Source: Mucilaginibacter empetricola
Lineage (GTDB): Bacteria; Bacteroidota; Bacteroidia; Sphingobacteriales; Sphingobacteriaceae
Length of the DNA stretch: 64,000 nucleotides
Direction of reading: 5' to 3'
Assembly: GCF_024808665.1 (NCBI RefSeq)
Contig: NZ_JANUBZ010000018.1
Location: 7,075 to 71,074 of the forward strand
Part shown: one piece after another, positions 41,071-49,632 of the stretch
Position numbering within the stretch: position 1 is the stretch's first letter
Layout of the letters: every line of letters starts with the position of its first letter
Notes under the pieces: model-generated
What the model saw: only the letters and a program-made list of their open reading frames with translations
The model's database searches: none
What the model was told of the DNA's origin: nothing
Made by a program: the position numbers and the translations under genes

Positions 41071-42180
41071 ATGTCTTTAAAAAAAATTAATTCCATCCAG
41101 TTATTACGCGCCATAGCTGTTAGCCTTGTTATTTTTTTGCACATTAGTTTTGGAGGAATTGAAAAATTTTCACAGGTAAACCCCATAGCCTCTTTTTATC
41201 ATCTGAAAACATGGGGTGCTATTGGTGTCGACCTGTTTTTTTCGATAAGTGGTTTTATCATGACTATTGTTGTTCCCTCTTATACTCAACCCGGCGACTG
41301 GAAAAAGTTCTTCGTTAAAAGATTTATCCGGATACTTCCTCTGTATTATTTAATATCTTTTTTAACGGCAATGAATATAATTGTTATTCATCATGAGTCA
41401 ATACCAATTTTGAGTATAGCCAAAACGGTTTTGTTTTTCCCCTTTTTTGATGTCAAAGCATTTGTTGATCCAATAGTGGGAGTAGGTTGGTCTTTATCAT
41501 ATGAAATATATTTTTACAGTTTAATTGGTATACTACTTATATTAAAAAAAGACATGTATAAACGCTTGTTGATCATTATTTTATTGCTTGTTGTGGCAGG
41601 TTTATATTTTAATAGTCAAAACCCGTTATTAAAATTTTTAACAAGCCCCATTTTATTAGAGTTTGCATTCGGAATAATTTGTGGTTTATTCTACCAAAAA
41701 TTAAACAAGATAAGCTACCCAGCTTTTAGAACGAAGACGACATCGATATTACTTGTATTTATTGGCATTGCATTGATGGGTATCACTGTATTTGTTGTTC
41801 CGGGGTTTGAGCTTCACTCAATGCGAGCCATTGAAAATGATAATACGCTGGCCTTTTACAGAGCAATTATATGGGGGCTGCCATCGGCCATTTTCATGTT
41901 GGGCGTAATACTTTACGAAAGATTTTTTCATCAACAAATTTCGAGATTTCTTGTATTGGCCGGCGATGCTTCTTATTCGTGCTATTTAATTCATGTTCAG
42001 GTATATGCAATATTTGCTTATATATTTAAATACACACATCTAAATGTTTGGATATACATAATTACAGTAATTCCGTTTTGTCATTTAGTCAGCATTATTT
42101 TTTACAAATTAGTCGAGAAAAAATTGGTTTTGTTGGTCGACAAATGGTTTCATCAACAAAAACCAGTCTTCATGGATTAA
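41071..42180 (+). CDS. Acyltransferase 3 family membrane protein
   Basis: 369 residues with about 10 hydrophobic helices. The N-terminal motif LLRAIAVSLVIFLHISFG carries the conserved His, followed by GVDLFFSISGFIM, PLYYLISF and a mid-protein GVGWSLSYEIYFYS block. This family transfers acyl groups to sugars or other surface polymers. The gene is alone; a second, more distant member is at 54237. Substrate unknown. Confidence 0.92.
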   Translation: MSLKKINSIQLLRAIAVSLVIFLHISFGGIEKFSQVNPIASFYHLKTWGAIGVDLFFSISGFIMTIVVPSYTQPGDWKKFFVKRFIRILPLYYLISFLTAMNIIVIHHESIPILSIAKTVLFFPFFDVKAFVDPIVGVGWSLSYEIYFYSLIGILLILKKDMYKRLLIIILLLVVAGLYFNSQNPLLKFLTSPILLEFAFGIICGLFYQKLNKISYPAFRTKTTSILLVFIGIALMGITVFVVPGFELHSMRAIENDNTLAFYRAIIWGLPSAIFMLGVILYERFFHQQISRFLVLAGDASYSCYLIHVQVYAIFAYIFKYTHLNVWIYIITVIPFCHLVSIIFYKLVEKKLVLLVDKWFHQQKPVFMD

Positions 42181-42234
42181 ATATTTCTGTAAAACTCTTT
42201 GCGTCTTATATTACACTTTAATTTCCCCCGCTGG

Positions 42235-42285
42235 TCTAAGTTTATAAACTTAGATCTAAAATGTTTTAAGCTTCCAGCTTAACAT
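42235..42285. repeat. Palindrome and short repeat
   Basis: A perfect 20-bp palindrome at 42235-42254 (TCTAAGTTTATAAACTTAGA) followed by a 30-bp unit at 42256-42285. The unit is repeated with few changes at 46386-46415 (shared core CTAAAATGT, TTAAGCTT, AGCTTAACAT). Confidence 0.7.
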
Positions 42286-42334
42286 TGTTACCTGGCCAGA
42301 CTATTGCGTTCCAACTTTCACCACACAGAAATTG

Positions 42335-42342
42335 TATCTTTG
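42335..42342 (+). promoter_or_regulatory. -7 box of the Crp/Fnr gene
   Basis: TATCTTTG, matching TAnnTTTG, 12 bp before the ATG at 42355. It argues for that start and against the upstream one at 42304. Confidence 0.6.
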
Positions 42343-42354
42343 TACCAATCACCA

Positions 42355-42927
42355 ATGTTGGAACAGCTTATAAACTTTTTGAAACAAGCACGCCCTATTC
42401 CGCCGGGTGATGTCGGTAAAATTGGCCATTACCTGCAAACCCGCAGCGTTAAGGAAGGTGAGGTATTGATTGAAATGGACCAAAGCGCGCGTGAACTTTA
42501 CTTTATTACCAGCGGCATCCTCAAAATTATTGGCGTAAACAGTAAAAGCGATACGGTTATCCGTTTTTTTATTCCGGAAAACCATCTATGCACTATCCTT
42601 TACAGCTTTCAGAATAATGTGCCGTCTACAGAATCGGTTATTGCAGCGTGTGATACAGAAGTGATCGTGATAACACACAAAATACTGGACAATATCAATA
42701 ACGAGGTTCCTTATTTTAAAGAGATGCTGAATGGTATTATGCAGCAGGCTTTATTGAAAAAGATTGCCATTATGTCGACCTATTTGGGTGAGGATGCTAC
42801 TACCCGCTATCATCACTTTTTGCAGCAGCAACCTCATGTAGCCAACCGGGTATCGCTGCATGATATTGCTTCTTATTTGGAAATAACCCCGCAATCGCTG
42901 AGCCGCATCCGCAGAGGGGTGAAATAG
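42355..42927 (+). CDS. Crp/Fnr family transcriptional regulator
   Basis: About 190 residues from ATG 42355. It has an N-terminal cyclic-nucleotide-like barrel (VKEGEVLIEMDQSARELYFI, then SGILKIIG) and a C-terminal helix-turn-helix (VSLHDIASYLEITPQSLSRI). The frame opens at 42304, but a promoter -7 box at 42335-42342 lies within that extension. The SDR gene follows 104 bp downstream, and an inverted repeat before it may be its target, repeating the layout at 17694-19321. Confidence 0.92.
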   Translation: MLEQLINFLKQARPIPPGDVGKIGHYLQTRSVKEGEVLIEMDQSARELYFITSGILKIIGVNSKSDTVIRFFIPENHLCTILYSFQNNVPSTESVIAACDTEVIVITHKILDNINNEVPYFKEMLNGIMQQALLKKIAIMSTYLGEDATTRYHHFLQQQPHVANRVSLHDIASYLEITPQSLSRIRRGVK

Positions 42928-42968
42928 TTTGGTCCTATAATTCATAATTTTTTGCATCTCGTCGCTTT

Positions 42969-42982
42969 TTACCATTTGGTAA
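42969..42982. promoter_or_regulatory. Inverted repeat before the SDR gene
   Basis: TTACC-ATTT-GGTAA between the Crp/Fnr gene and the SDR gene. A candidate binding site for the adjacent regulator. Confidence 0.45.
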
Positions 42983-43031
42983 GTGTTTACTCATCGGTAT
43001 AACGGAACTTTATATTATAAAATTTAATATC

Positions 43032-43763
43032 ATGAGCGATACAAATTCATTAGCAAACAAAACGGTAGTAGTATTGGGCGGTAGCGCAGGGATAGGATTG
43101 GCCACAGCAAAAGCGGCAGCAGCTGAAGGTGCAAAGGTGATCATCGTATCCAGCAATCAGCAACGCATCAACAAGGCGCTGGAGCAATTGCCGCAAGGTT
43201 CGGCAGGTTATGCGGTTGACCTGAGCAAAGAGGAGAATATCAAAAACTTTTTCGAAAAAATTGGTCAGCTGGATCACCTGGTTTATACCGCCGGTGAAAA
43301 CCTGCAGTTGGGCGTTGTTGAAACGCTGGATCTGGAGAAATCACGCGACTTTTTTAACCTGCGTTACTGGAGTGCGCTGGCAGCGGTAAAACATGCTTCG
43401 GGCAGAATCAATGCGGGCGGTTCTATTACGTTGACCAGTGGTTCGGGCGGTATCAGGCCGCAAAAAGGTTGGGTAATTGCAGCCAGCATTTGTACGATGA
43501 TGGAAGGGCTGACCAGAGCATTGGCCGTTGAATTGGCGCCCACCCGTGTAAATTGTGTAATGCCCGGCTTTGTAAAAACCGAATTATGGGGCAACGTTCC
43601 CGAAGCTGATCGTGAGGCCATGTTCAAAAGCGCTGCAGATATGCTGCTGGTAAAACATGTTGCCGAACCGGAAGAAATTGCGCAAGGTTATTTATATCTC
43701 ATCAAACAATCATACAGCACCGGTCAAAGTATTGTGATTGATGGCGGCGGAGTGCTTTCGTAA
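43032..43763 (+). CDS. SDR family oxidoreductase lacking the usual catalytic Tyr-Lys
   Basis: 243 residues with an intact Rossmann start (VVVLGGSAGIGLATAKAAA) and a catalytic-Ser-like strand (GSITLTSGSGG). At the place of YxxxK the sequence is GWVIAASICTMMEGLTRALA, so Tyr is replaced by Trp and Lys by Ala. The C-terminal part (VNCVMPGFVKTELWG) is normal. It may be an atypical dehydrogenase or a non-catalytic NAD(P)-binding protein. It is downstream of a Crp/Fnr gene. Confidence 0.85.
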   Translation: MSDTNSLANKTVVVLGGSAGIGLATAKAAAAEGAKVIIVSSNQQRINKALEQLPQGSAGYAVDLSKEENIKNFFEKIGQLDHLVYTAGENLQLGVVETLDLEKSRDFFNLRYWSALAAVKHASGRINAGGSITLTSGSGGIRPQKGWVIAASICTMMEGLTRALAVELAPTRVNCVMPGFVKTELWGNVPEADREAMFKSAADMLLVKHVAEPEEIAQGYLYLIKQSYSTGQSIVIDGGGVLS

Positions 43764-43872
43764 GCCTCACCCTGCCCTCTCCAACCGCGTGCCGCCTTAG
43801 CTTTAGCGGTGGCGCAAGGAGAGGGTTCTAAAAAGACGAGCGAAGTTTAAGTCCTCTCCTTTGGTGAGGCTT
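43762..43872. repeat. Inverted-repeat sequence between convergent genes
   Basis: Arms AAGCCTCACC (43762-43771) and GGTGAGGCTT (43863-43872), with internal CCCTCTCC / GGAGAGGG pairs. It may terminate transcription from both sides. The internal CCCTCTCC units resemble a Sphingobacteriaceae intergenic repeat. Confidence 0.55.
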
Positions 43873-43879
43873 TACCCTC

Positions 43880-45205
43880 TTAAAACGCTTCCCTTATATT
43901 CAGATAAATACCCGAGAAACCATAGCCCATACCATAATCGACAGTGATATTGGTGCGATCGAGTTTATTCATTTTGATGCGCAGTCCTACGCCGCCGCCG
44001 GGAGCTACCGTATTAAAAAGATTTTGATTGGTAAGAGGCAGCGGATTACTGGCTGTGGTGCAATTGATAAAAGTAACGCCACCCAGCAATCCGTTACTGG
44101 TAAGTCTGAAACGGAACTCCGATTCGCCATAGAGCATATTATCGCCTCTGAACCGGCCCTGGATATATCCTCTGCCAGACCGGTTATAAGTATCCCAGGT
44201 AATAGAGGGTAATTCTAAATAAGGCACATGTCCGGTTAGTACATTGGTGCCCCAAAACCAAAAAGCTATTAAATTTTGTGGGATATCCTTATTTACATTG
44301 ATATAAGTACGATATTCATAATAAAGGATGCTGCTGTTTTGAGAGCTGCCCAAAAAAGTGGGATTTACCCGGTAACTCACATTTAAATAATAGCCGCTGT
44401 ATGGATTGATGGGATTGTCCCTGCTATCGTGCATAATTTCGACTGATAAACCATCAGTATTATATTGCGTAGTATTGAAACCGTATGCTTTTGAATAAAT
44501 GTAGTGCGAAGTAAGATGCACGGGCGAATCGAGTTTTAAGGATTGGTCCTGTATTTTGTAATTATCATCAATCATAACAGCCATCCCGGCATACCAGTGG
44601 TGTTCGTTTATTTTCCTCAAAAAAGTTTCATACAGGCGTATGTAGTTATATTTTAATGGCTGCTCCAAACTGCCATGAGTGGTTGCACTTAAGCCATTTA
44701 AATTAAAAGTGTAGGGTTGATCATTGAGACCGTATATACCCAAGCCATAGGTGGGTTGGGTAAAAAACAGTAAACGGTTATCGCCAGAGATGTACCATTT
44801 ATTTTGTGCGGTGTAAAGATCATATCTTAAACTTAATATAACCTGATCTTTTGTGGTTACAGAGGCATTGAGCAAGGCTGTGGTAAGCTTGGTAATTGTT
44901 GGGTCGGCCATATATTTGGTAACACTCACCGCTGCCCCCAACACCACGCCGTTTGACGGACTATAACCCAAAACCGGTAAAATAGAAAGATTGCTTTTTG
45001 TAGTACGGACAGTATCAACCGGTTTGGCCGGTTTTTTTGTCCACTTGCGCAGCACATCAAATATATCTATGCTGGGAGCTGAGTGTGTGGTGTCTTGATT
45101 TTGCTTTGCCGTCGTTGCATAGCCATTTCCCACAATCATCACCATAATGATTATAAACGGTATAACAGATCTCCATACATTAAAAAAAAGCTGAATGGAA
45201 TTCAT
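43880..45205 (-). CDS. BamA/TamA-like outer membrane barrel protein
   Basis: 441 residues with an N-terminal hydrophobic signal segment (SVIPFIIIMVMIVGNGYAT). The rest is beta-rich, with GYSPSNGVVLGAAVSVTKYM near residue 80, HDSRDNPINPYSGYYLNVSY and a C-terminal aromatic strand GFSGIYLNIREAF. GRGYIQGRFRGDNMLYGESE matches the RGF-like region of D15/surface-antigen barrels. No POTRA domains are present, so it is a short form, probably of unknown surface role. Confidence 0.82.
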   Translation of the reverse strand: MNSIQLFFNVWRSVIPFIIIMVMIVGNGYATTAKQNQDTTHSAPSIDIFDVLRKWTKKPAKPVDTVRTTKSNLSILPVLGYSPSNGVVLGAAVSVTKYMADPTITKLTTALLNASVTTKDQVILSLRYDLYTAQNKWYISGDNRLLFFTQPTYGLGIYGLNDQPYTFNLNGLSATTHGSLEQPLKYNYIRLYETFLRKINEHHWYAGMAVMIDDNYKIQDQSLKLDSPVHLTSHYIYSKAYGFNTTQYNTDGLSVEIMHDSRDNPINPYSGYYLNVSYRVNPTFLGSSQNSSILYYEYRTYINVNKDIPQNLIAFWFWGTNVLTGHVPYLELPSITWDTYNRSGRGYIQGRFRGDNMLYGESEFRFRLTSNGLLGGVTFINCTTASNPLPLTNQNLFNTVAPGGGVGLRIKMNKLDRTNITVDYGMGYGFSGIYLNIREAF

Positions 45206-45350
45206 GCCTTGTTGTGTTGCTGCGGGCGCTATTAAAAGATGTTTAAAGTTAAGGTGGTTTCCGTTTCAAAAGCTGGGTTGTAAAAGCAAGACGGGTTCCA
45301 AATTGCAAAATGCATCAACAAAGGCGAGGCTTGGCGAAAAAGAGTTTATG

Positions 45351-45402
45351 AGGATTACAGATCCCCAATATTTTAGTCCGGGGTTATAAATCCGGACTAA
45401 CG
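45351..45402 (+). repeat. Family B hairpin repeat, right half
   Basis: GATTACAGATCCCC followed by TTTTAGTCCGGGGTTATAAATCC and GGACTAACG. Only the last two hairpins of the full element. Confidence 0.7.
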
Positions 45403-45449
45403 TTATTATATATTTGTTTCTGAACATTAAAGATTTCAAAAATTAATCT

Positions 45450-46178
45450 ATGTCTGAAGAAAAAATAATCAAGCATACTGAGGCAGCTGTCCGTCTCATC
45501 GGCAATAAAGAAAAACCCTGGCGCAAAAAGATAGGCGAGCTTGCCGAGGAGATAGCCATTATCATATTTGCGGTTAGTATTACGCTGGCGTTGCATAACT
45601 GGAACGATTGGCGCAATGAGCGCAAAATGGAAAAGGATTTTTTAACCGGTATTAAGGGCGATTTGAAAAATGACGCTATAAACCTAGATTACGCAGTTAT
45701 TGATTTAAACAATACAGCGCATTATTATGATACCGTATGGCAGCAAATTGCCCATAAAAAGTTAGATGTTGCGTATATTGATACCAATAGCGGCCAGCTT
45801 TTAAATACCGTTTACTTCAGATTTGACAACGGGCGGTTTGAAAGCTTTAAATCAAGTGGTTACCTGCGGCTGATTGAGAACCAGGTACTTTTAAAAAACC
45901 TGACCAATTTGTACACTTCTGATATGCCTTTCCAGGTTACGGCAGACGATTATATTTATGGAAGCCGGCGGGCGGATTACAACACCTACATCGGCGTAAA
46001 AGCGCCGATGGATGCTGAAAAGGTTGTTCATGTTTCACAGATTTTGAACGATCCTGCCGTGCGATACCAACTTGTGTACTATGGAAGTTATATACACGAA
46101 CGCATCAGGCAAAAAAAGGAACTCGCTAAACATATCAGAAGCGTTATTACCGAAATTGACAAAGAGCTGGATAAATAG
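45450..46178 (+). CDS. DUF6090-like membrane protein
   Basis: 242 residues. One transmembrane helix at about 31-49 (EIAIIIFAVSITLALHNWND) is followed by a charged, helical domain. Its start KYMEKDF-type block (RNERKMEKDFLTGIKGDLKN) is typical of DUF6090. The function is unknown. The gene lies between two copies of repeat B. Confidence 0.78.
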   Translation: MSEEKIIKHTEAAVRLIGNKEKPWRKKIGELAEEIAIIIFAVSITLALHNWNDWRNERKMEKDFLTGIKGDLKNDAINLDYAVIDLNNTAHYYDTVWQQIAHKKLDVAYIDTNSGQLLNTVYFRFDNGRFESFKSSGYLRLIENQVLLKNLTNLYTSDMPFQVTADDYIYGSRRADYNTYIGVKAPMDAEKVVHVSQILNDPAVRYQLVYYGSYIHERIRQKKELAKHIRSVITEIDKELDK

Positions 46179-46210
46179 GCAGGCTGCATCTTTCTATCCT
46201 TCGTTTGTTT

Positions 46211-46342
46211 CGTTGGTCGGGATTTATAATCCACGACCAAATCATTGTGGATTTGTAATCCACGAAACGGAATTTTATATTTAGCAATGGGGATTGCAAA
46301 TCCCCAATATTTTAGTCCGGGATTATAAATCCGGACTAACGT
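46211..46342 (+). repeat. Family B hairpin repeat, full copy
   Basis: 132 bp with all four hairpins, starting TTGGTCGGGATTTATAATCC and ending GGATTATAAATCC-GGACTAACG. The clearest free copy for comparison with the RAYT element. Confidence 0.88.
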
Positions 46343-46417
46343 AACACACACTCAACTATTACTGGTCGAGGTTTTCAACATCGTCCTAAAATGTATTAAG
46401 CTTGTAGCTTAACATAT

Positions 46418-46451
46418 AACAAAGCCCGACGCTCTATGGCCGGGCTTTGTT
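46418..46451 (-). terminator. Terminator after the NTF2-like gene
   Basis: Stem AACAAAGCCCG (46418-46428) / CGGGCTTTGTT (46441-46451), ending 2 bp from the gene's stop codon. Confidence 0.8.
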
Positions 46452-46452
46452 A

Positions 46453-46929
46453 TTATTGCGCCTTATGATTACTGTTAAATAAATCTCTGAATATTTTCCA
46501 GCCATCTTTTGTGGCCCGCCATAATTTGAGGTATTTGCCATCATCGAGCAGCTTCCCATTAGGATCAAAAACCTGCCAGGTACCTTCTTCGGTAATATAT
46601 CCTTTGCCATCTCCATAAACTTCGCCGGTTTGAAACTTAACGCCTTTTACTTGCCCTGCTGCAAAGGTGTCTCCAAAATCTTTCTCTAAAGCTTTTTTTC
46701 CGCAGATGGGCGGCATGTTTGGCGAAAGCAGACAGGCATCATCAGTATAAAGATTAACGATGGCGGTATCTTTTTGGGCAAATAAATCAAAATAAAGAAT
46801 GTTGGTTTTTTCGATTGCTTTTTTTACCGCTGTTAAGTTGGATGAGTTAGTGCTTTGAGCCGTGCTGTTGTTATAAACCAAAAAGAGGGCGATGCCTAAG
46901 ATTGCGGTTATCAGTTTGTTTTGTTTCAT
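46453..46929 (-). CDS. NTF2-like (SnoaL/DUF4440 type) exported protein
   Basis: 158 residues with a signal peptide (LITAILGIALFLVYNNSTAQ). The NTF2-like fold is suggested by the helix KAIEKTNILYFDLFAQKDTA and VNLYTDDACLLSPNMPPICG, followed by the beta strands EGTWQVFDPNGKLLDDGKYL and KLWRATKDGWKIFRDLFNS. The latter is the hallmark DUF4440/SgcJ ending. Ligand or substrate unknown. A terminator lies directly downstream. Confidence 0.85.
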   Translation of the reverse strand: MKQNKLITAILGIALFLVYNNSTAQSTNSSNLTAVKKAIEKTNILYFDLFAQKDTAIVNLYTDDACLLSPNMPPICGKKALEKDFGDTFAAGQVKGVKFQTGEVYGDGKGYITEEGTWQVFDPNGKLLDDGKYLKLWRATKDGWKIFRDLFNSNHKAQ

Positions 46930-47005
46930 AAATTTTTTAATTGAATAAATAATGACAACAAAACTACCCGATGTAAAACCGGCAAAATTGTAAAAAACGG
47001 AACCG

Positions 47006-47815
47006 CTAATTTTTTAGGGCGACAAAAAGATCGGTTGAACTTTCGGGAGCGAACCGGGATGGTGCTACACCGGTGAAGAATTTAAAGTCCTTTATAAAAT
47101 GCGACTGATCGAAGTACCCGCATTGATGCGCGATAGTTGTGAGCGACGAGCTTTTGCCCGAAACCAGGTGAATGCTTTTTTGAAACCGCATTATTTTACT
47201 AAACAGGTTTGGGCTTAGCCCCGAATAGGTTAAGAATATTTTCTGTAGATACCGGGATGAAACACCGTACCTGGCAGCTATGGAATTGATATTTTCAAAA
47301 AAATCATCCCTGCCCAAATCGTTCATGATGCTGGTTACCAGTTTTAACCGGGTAAATTTATTTAGCGAGAGCCGGCGCAGTAAAAACGCATCTACCAAAT
47401 CAACCCTTTGCTCCGGCGTTTTAGCTTCCTGCAATTTTGAATGTAGTATGGTGGTTGCTTTACCGCCAATGTCTTTAAAATCAATTACCTGGTCATTAAA
47501 TTCTGCTACCCGTTCATTAAAAAAGCAAGCTGCGGTATGGGCAAAAAACCGGATGCCAAACATGGAATGCTTACCGAAAGAGGTAAAAGTAAAAGGATGA
47601 ATGGTTTGTCCCCATAATTGGATATAGGGCTGGCGTATTAAATCACCATTTTTTAATTAATGCGGTCCATCGGCCCCTACATTAAACATCATTTCAATAC
47701 AGCCCGATGCAAAAACAGTGTCCTCAGCGAAAACGGCGGTGTCTGTTTCGCACGTAAAATAACATTGTACGTGGTTTTTTAAAAATCCGGCCGGGGCAAA
47801 TTCTTTATAATGCAT
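47006..47815 (-). pseudogene. AraC family regulator split by one stop codon
   Basis: From ATG 47815 the frame encodes 52 residues (HYKEFAPAGFLKNHVQCYFT to NVGADGPH), meets TAA at 47657-47659, and then continues in the same frame through KNGDLIRQPYIQLWGQTIHP to a full C-terminal AraC domain (IAARYGVSSRYLQKIFLTYS and TIAHQCGYFDQSHFIKDFKF). The reconstructed 269-residue length is normal for AraC regulators with a DUF6597 N-terminus. The part downstream of the stop (from ATG 47563) could still make a DNA-binding domain alone. Confidence 0.85.
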
Positions 47816-47871
47816 ACATCGCCAATAACAACACCTAAGTTAGTATAAAGCATAGATATTTTTATTTGGTT

Positions 47872-48027
47872 GATCGGGGATTACAAATCCCCGATATTTT
47901 AGTCCGGGATTATAAATCCGGACTAACGTGGGCGTGGGATATCTGAAGAGATGTCTGGTTTTTTGTTTAAAGTGGGTGTAATTATGGATTTGTATTCTTC
48001 GAAACGGAATTTTATATTTAGTGAACG
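47872..48027 (+). repeat. Family B hairpin repeat, rearranged copy
   Basis: The right half (47872-47930: GGGGATTACAAATCCCC, AGTCCGGGATTATAAATCC, GGACTAACG) is followed after 50 bp by a degraded left-half element (ATGGATTTGTATTCTTCGAA, 47982-48003, and ACGGAATTTTATATTTAG). Arrangement is reversed relative to a full copy. Confidence 0.6.
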
Positions 48028-48079
48028 GATTTGCTTTAACCAGAACTTCAAAAATTAGTCGCCTAAACAAACTACAGTT

Positions 48080-48526
48080 ATGATTAAAATATCGAAAGGT
48101 TATCTGTTCATATTGAGCCGTGTGGGTCCATTGGTTGTAATCTTTATACATATTGCAGTTATAAGTATATTAATAAAGATGGGGTTATGGACGGTTTGCT
48201 GTAGCTACGCTGCCTTTGCCCTGTTTCATTTTTTTACATTTACTATTTGGAAGCGCTTTCTTTTAAGCGACGTTTATGTAAACGGCGAATCTGACAAGGT
48301 GATCTTCAAAAAATTGACTGATACTGAGGAAACGTTTAACAGAAAACAAGTAATTAAATTATCCACTTATGCTGGGATAACCAAAGTTATCATATCCGCT
48401 GATAACAGGGAAATAAAGAAGTATTTTATGGCAAATGATGAGGATAGTATTAATTACTTAGCCAAGGGCGCGCAAAGCACGGAAGACAAACTGCCTGACC
48501 AGGAAAATATTTCTGACATAATTTAA
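48080..48526 (+). CDS. Unknown membrane protein, 148 residues
   Basis: Two N-terminal transmembrane helices (LVVIFIHIAVISILIKMGLW and CCSYAAFALFHFFTFTIW), then a cytoplasmic or periplasmic domain with SDKVIFKKLTDTEETFNRKQ. No domain recognised; the second part may be a PH-like fold, which is only a guess. Starts 50 bp after repeat B sequence. Confidence 0.7.
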   Translation: MIKISKGYLFILSRVGPLVVIFIHIAVISILIKMGLWTVCCSYAAFALFHFFTFTIWKRFLLSDVYVNGESDKVIFKKLTDTEETFNRKQVIKLSTYAGITKVIISADNREIKKYFMANDEDSINYLAKGAQSTEDKLPDQENISDII

Positions 48527-48668
48527 TCTACCATACATCGGGTTTCCGTTGCAATATTCAACCAGGCGATTCGATAATAAAGCTGAAAAATGCGTTTACG
48601 GTAACACTTGTAAAAAAAAATGGAAAGAAACAGGTTTATTGCGGCGATTGATAAATAGTTCACTTATG

Positions 48669-48741
48669 AATGGGGATTACAAATCCCCGGTATTTTAGTC
48701 CGGGATTATAAATCCGGACTAACGTTGACCCGGACTAACGT
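48669..48741 (+). repeat. Family B hairpin repeat, right half with extra end
   Basis: GGGGATTACAAATCCCC and AGTCCGGGATTATAAATCC-GGACTAACG, followed by a second CCGGACTAACG. It sits 100 bp upstream of the DeoR gene. Confidence 0.7.
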
Positions 48742-48773
48742 TGATGTCTGAACAAGTATGGATTAATTATCTT

Positions 48774-48812
48774 ATTTGCAATATTATATATTTGCGTTAT
48801 ATTATTGCAAAT
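48774..48812. promoter_or_regulatory. Inverted repeat over the DeoR start (candidate operator)
   Basis: ATTTGCAATA (48774-48783) and its complement TATTGCAAAT (48803-48812) flank a -7 box TATATTTG (48787-48794) and overlap the start codon at 48811. TTGCAATA-type units recur before the MFS gene (50958-50995). Probable autoregulation by the DeoR protein. Confidence 0.65.
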
Positions 48813-49560
48813 GTTAAAGGAAGAGCGGTTTAATCATATCCTGATTAATTTAAAACAAAAGGGGAAAGTATTTTACGAGCCCCTGGCGAAGGATTTAAAC
48901 GTTTCTGAAGATACTATCCGCAGGGATATTGAGGCACTTTATAATAACGGACTGCTTTTAAAAGTACGGGGCGGTGCAATTTCCCAATCAAAAAACCCAC
49001 TCACTTTCCAGGATAGATCCCATTATTTTTCTGACGAAAAAGATATAATAGCTTTAAAAGCGCAACAATTGATCAGGAACGGGCAAACAGTTTTTATGGA
49101 CGGCGGTACAACCGTTTGTGCCATAGCGTCACACCTGCCGGCTAATTCCAGCTTTAGATTAATCACCAATAATTTAGCCTTAGTACCCATTGTTTCGAAG
49201 TTTAAAGATATTGAGCTTATTGTACTGGGTGGTTTATACGATAGGAAAACGGAAGTTGCTACCGGCGGCCAAACGGCCGATGAGGTTGATAAATATGTTG
49301 CCGATCTCTATTTGATGGGAACCTGTGCCATTCACAAAGATTTTGGAATTACGGCGGTATTTCAACACGACGGGGAAGTGAAACAACGGATGCTAAAAAA
49401 TTCAAATAAAACTTTCGCCTTGAGCAATCATGCAAAATTAAATTTGAATGAATATTATAAGGTTTGCGATCTGCAGGATATAAACGGCTTAATTACGGAC
49501 CTCCCTGCGGATGATACCAAACTCAATCATTTTAGAAATTCAGGGATTCAACTGATTTGA
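48811..49560 (+). CDS. DeoR/GlpR family transcriptional regulator
   Basis: About 249 residues from ATG 48811. The N-terminal winged helix is EPLAKDLNVSEDTIRRDIEA, with VRGGAI just after. The C-terminal sugar-phosphate-sensing domain shows NGQTVFMDGGTTVCAIASHL and LGGLYDRKTEVATGG. Such proteins usually respond to phosphorylated sugars or polyols. It probably controls itself and the MFS, DUF1080 and cupredoxin genes nearby, judging from shared TTGCAATA sites. Confidence 0.93.
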   Translation: MLKEERFNHILINLKQKGKVFYEPLAKDLNVSEDTIRRDIEALYNNGLLLKVRGGAISQSKNPLTFQDRSHYFSDEKDIIALKAQQLIRNGQTVFMDGGTTVCAIASHLPANSSFRLITNNLALVPIVSKFKDIELIVLGGLYDRKTEVATGGQTADEVDKYVADLYLMGTCAIHKDFGITAVFQHDGEVKQRMLKNSNKTFALSNHAKLNLNEYYKVCDLQDINGLITDLPADDTKLNHFRNSGIQLI

Positions 49561-49570
49561 AATACTGAAT

Positions 49571-49598
49571 AAAAAAGCGGACTCAACGTCCGCCTTTT
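49571..49598. terminator. Bidirectional terminator
   Basis: GCGGAC / GTCCGC stem (49577-49582 / 49588-49593) between an A-run and a T-run, between the convergent DeoR and cupredoxin genes. Confidence 0.8.
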
Positions 49599-49632
49599 AC
49601 CAACACATTTAACACTAACAAACCAAAATCTC

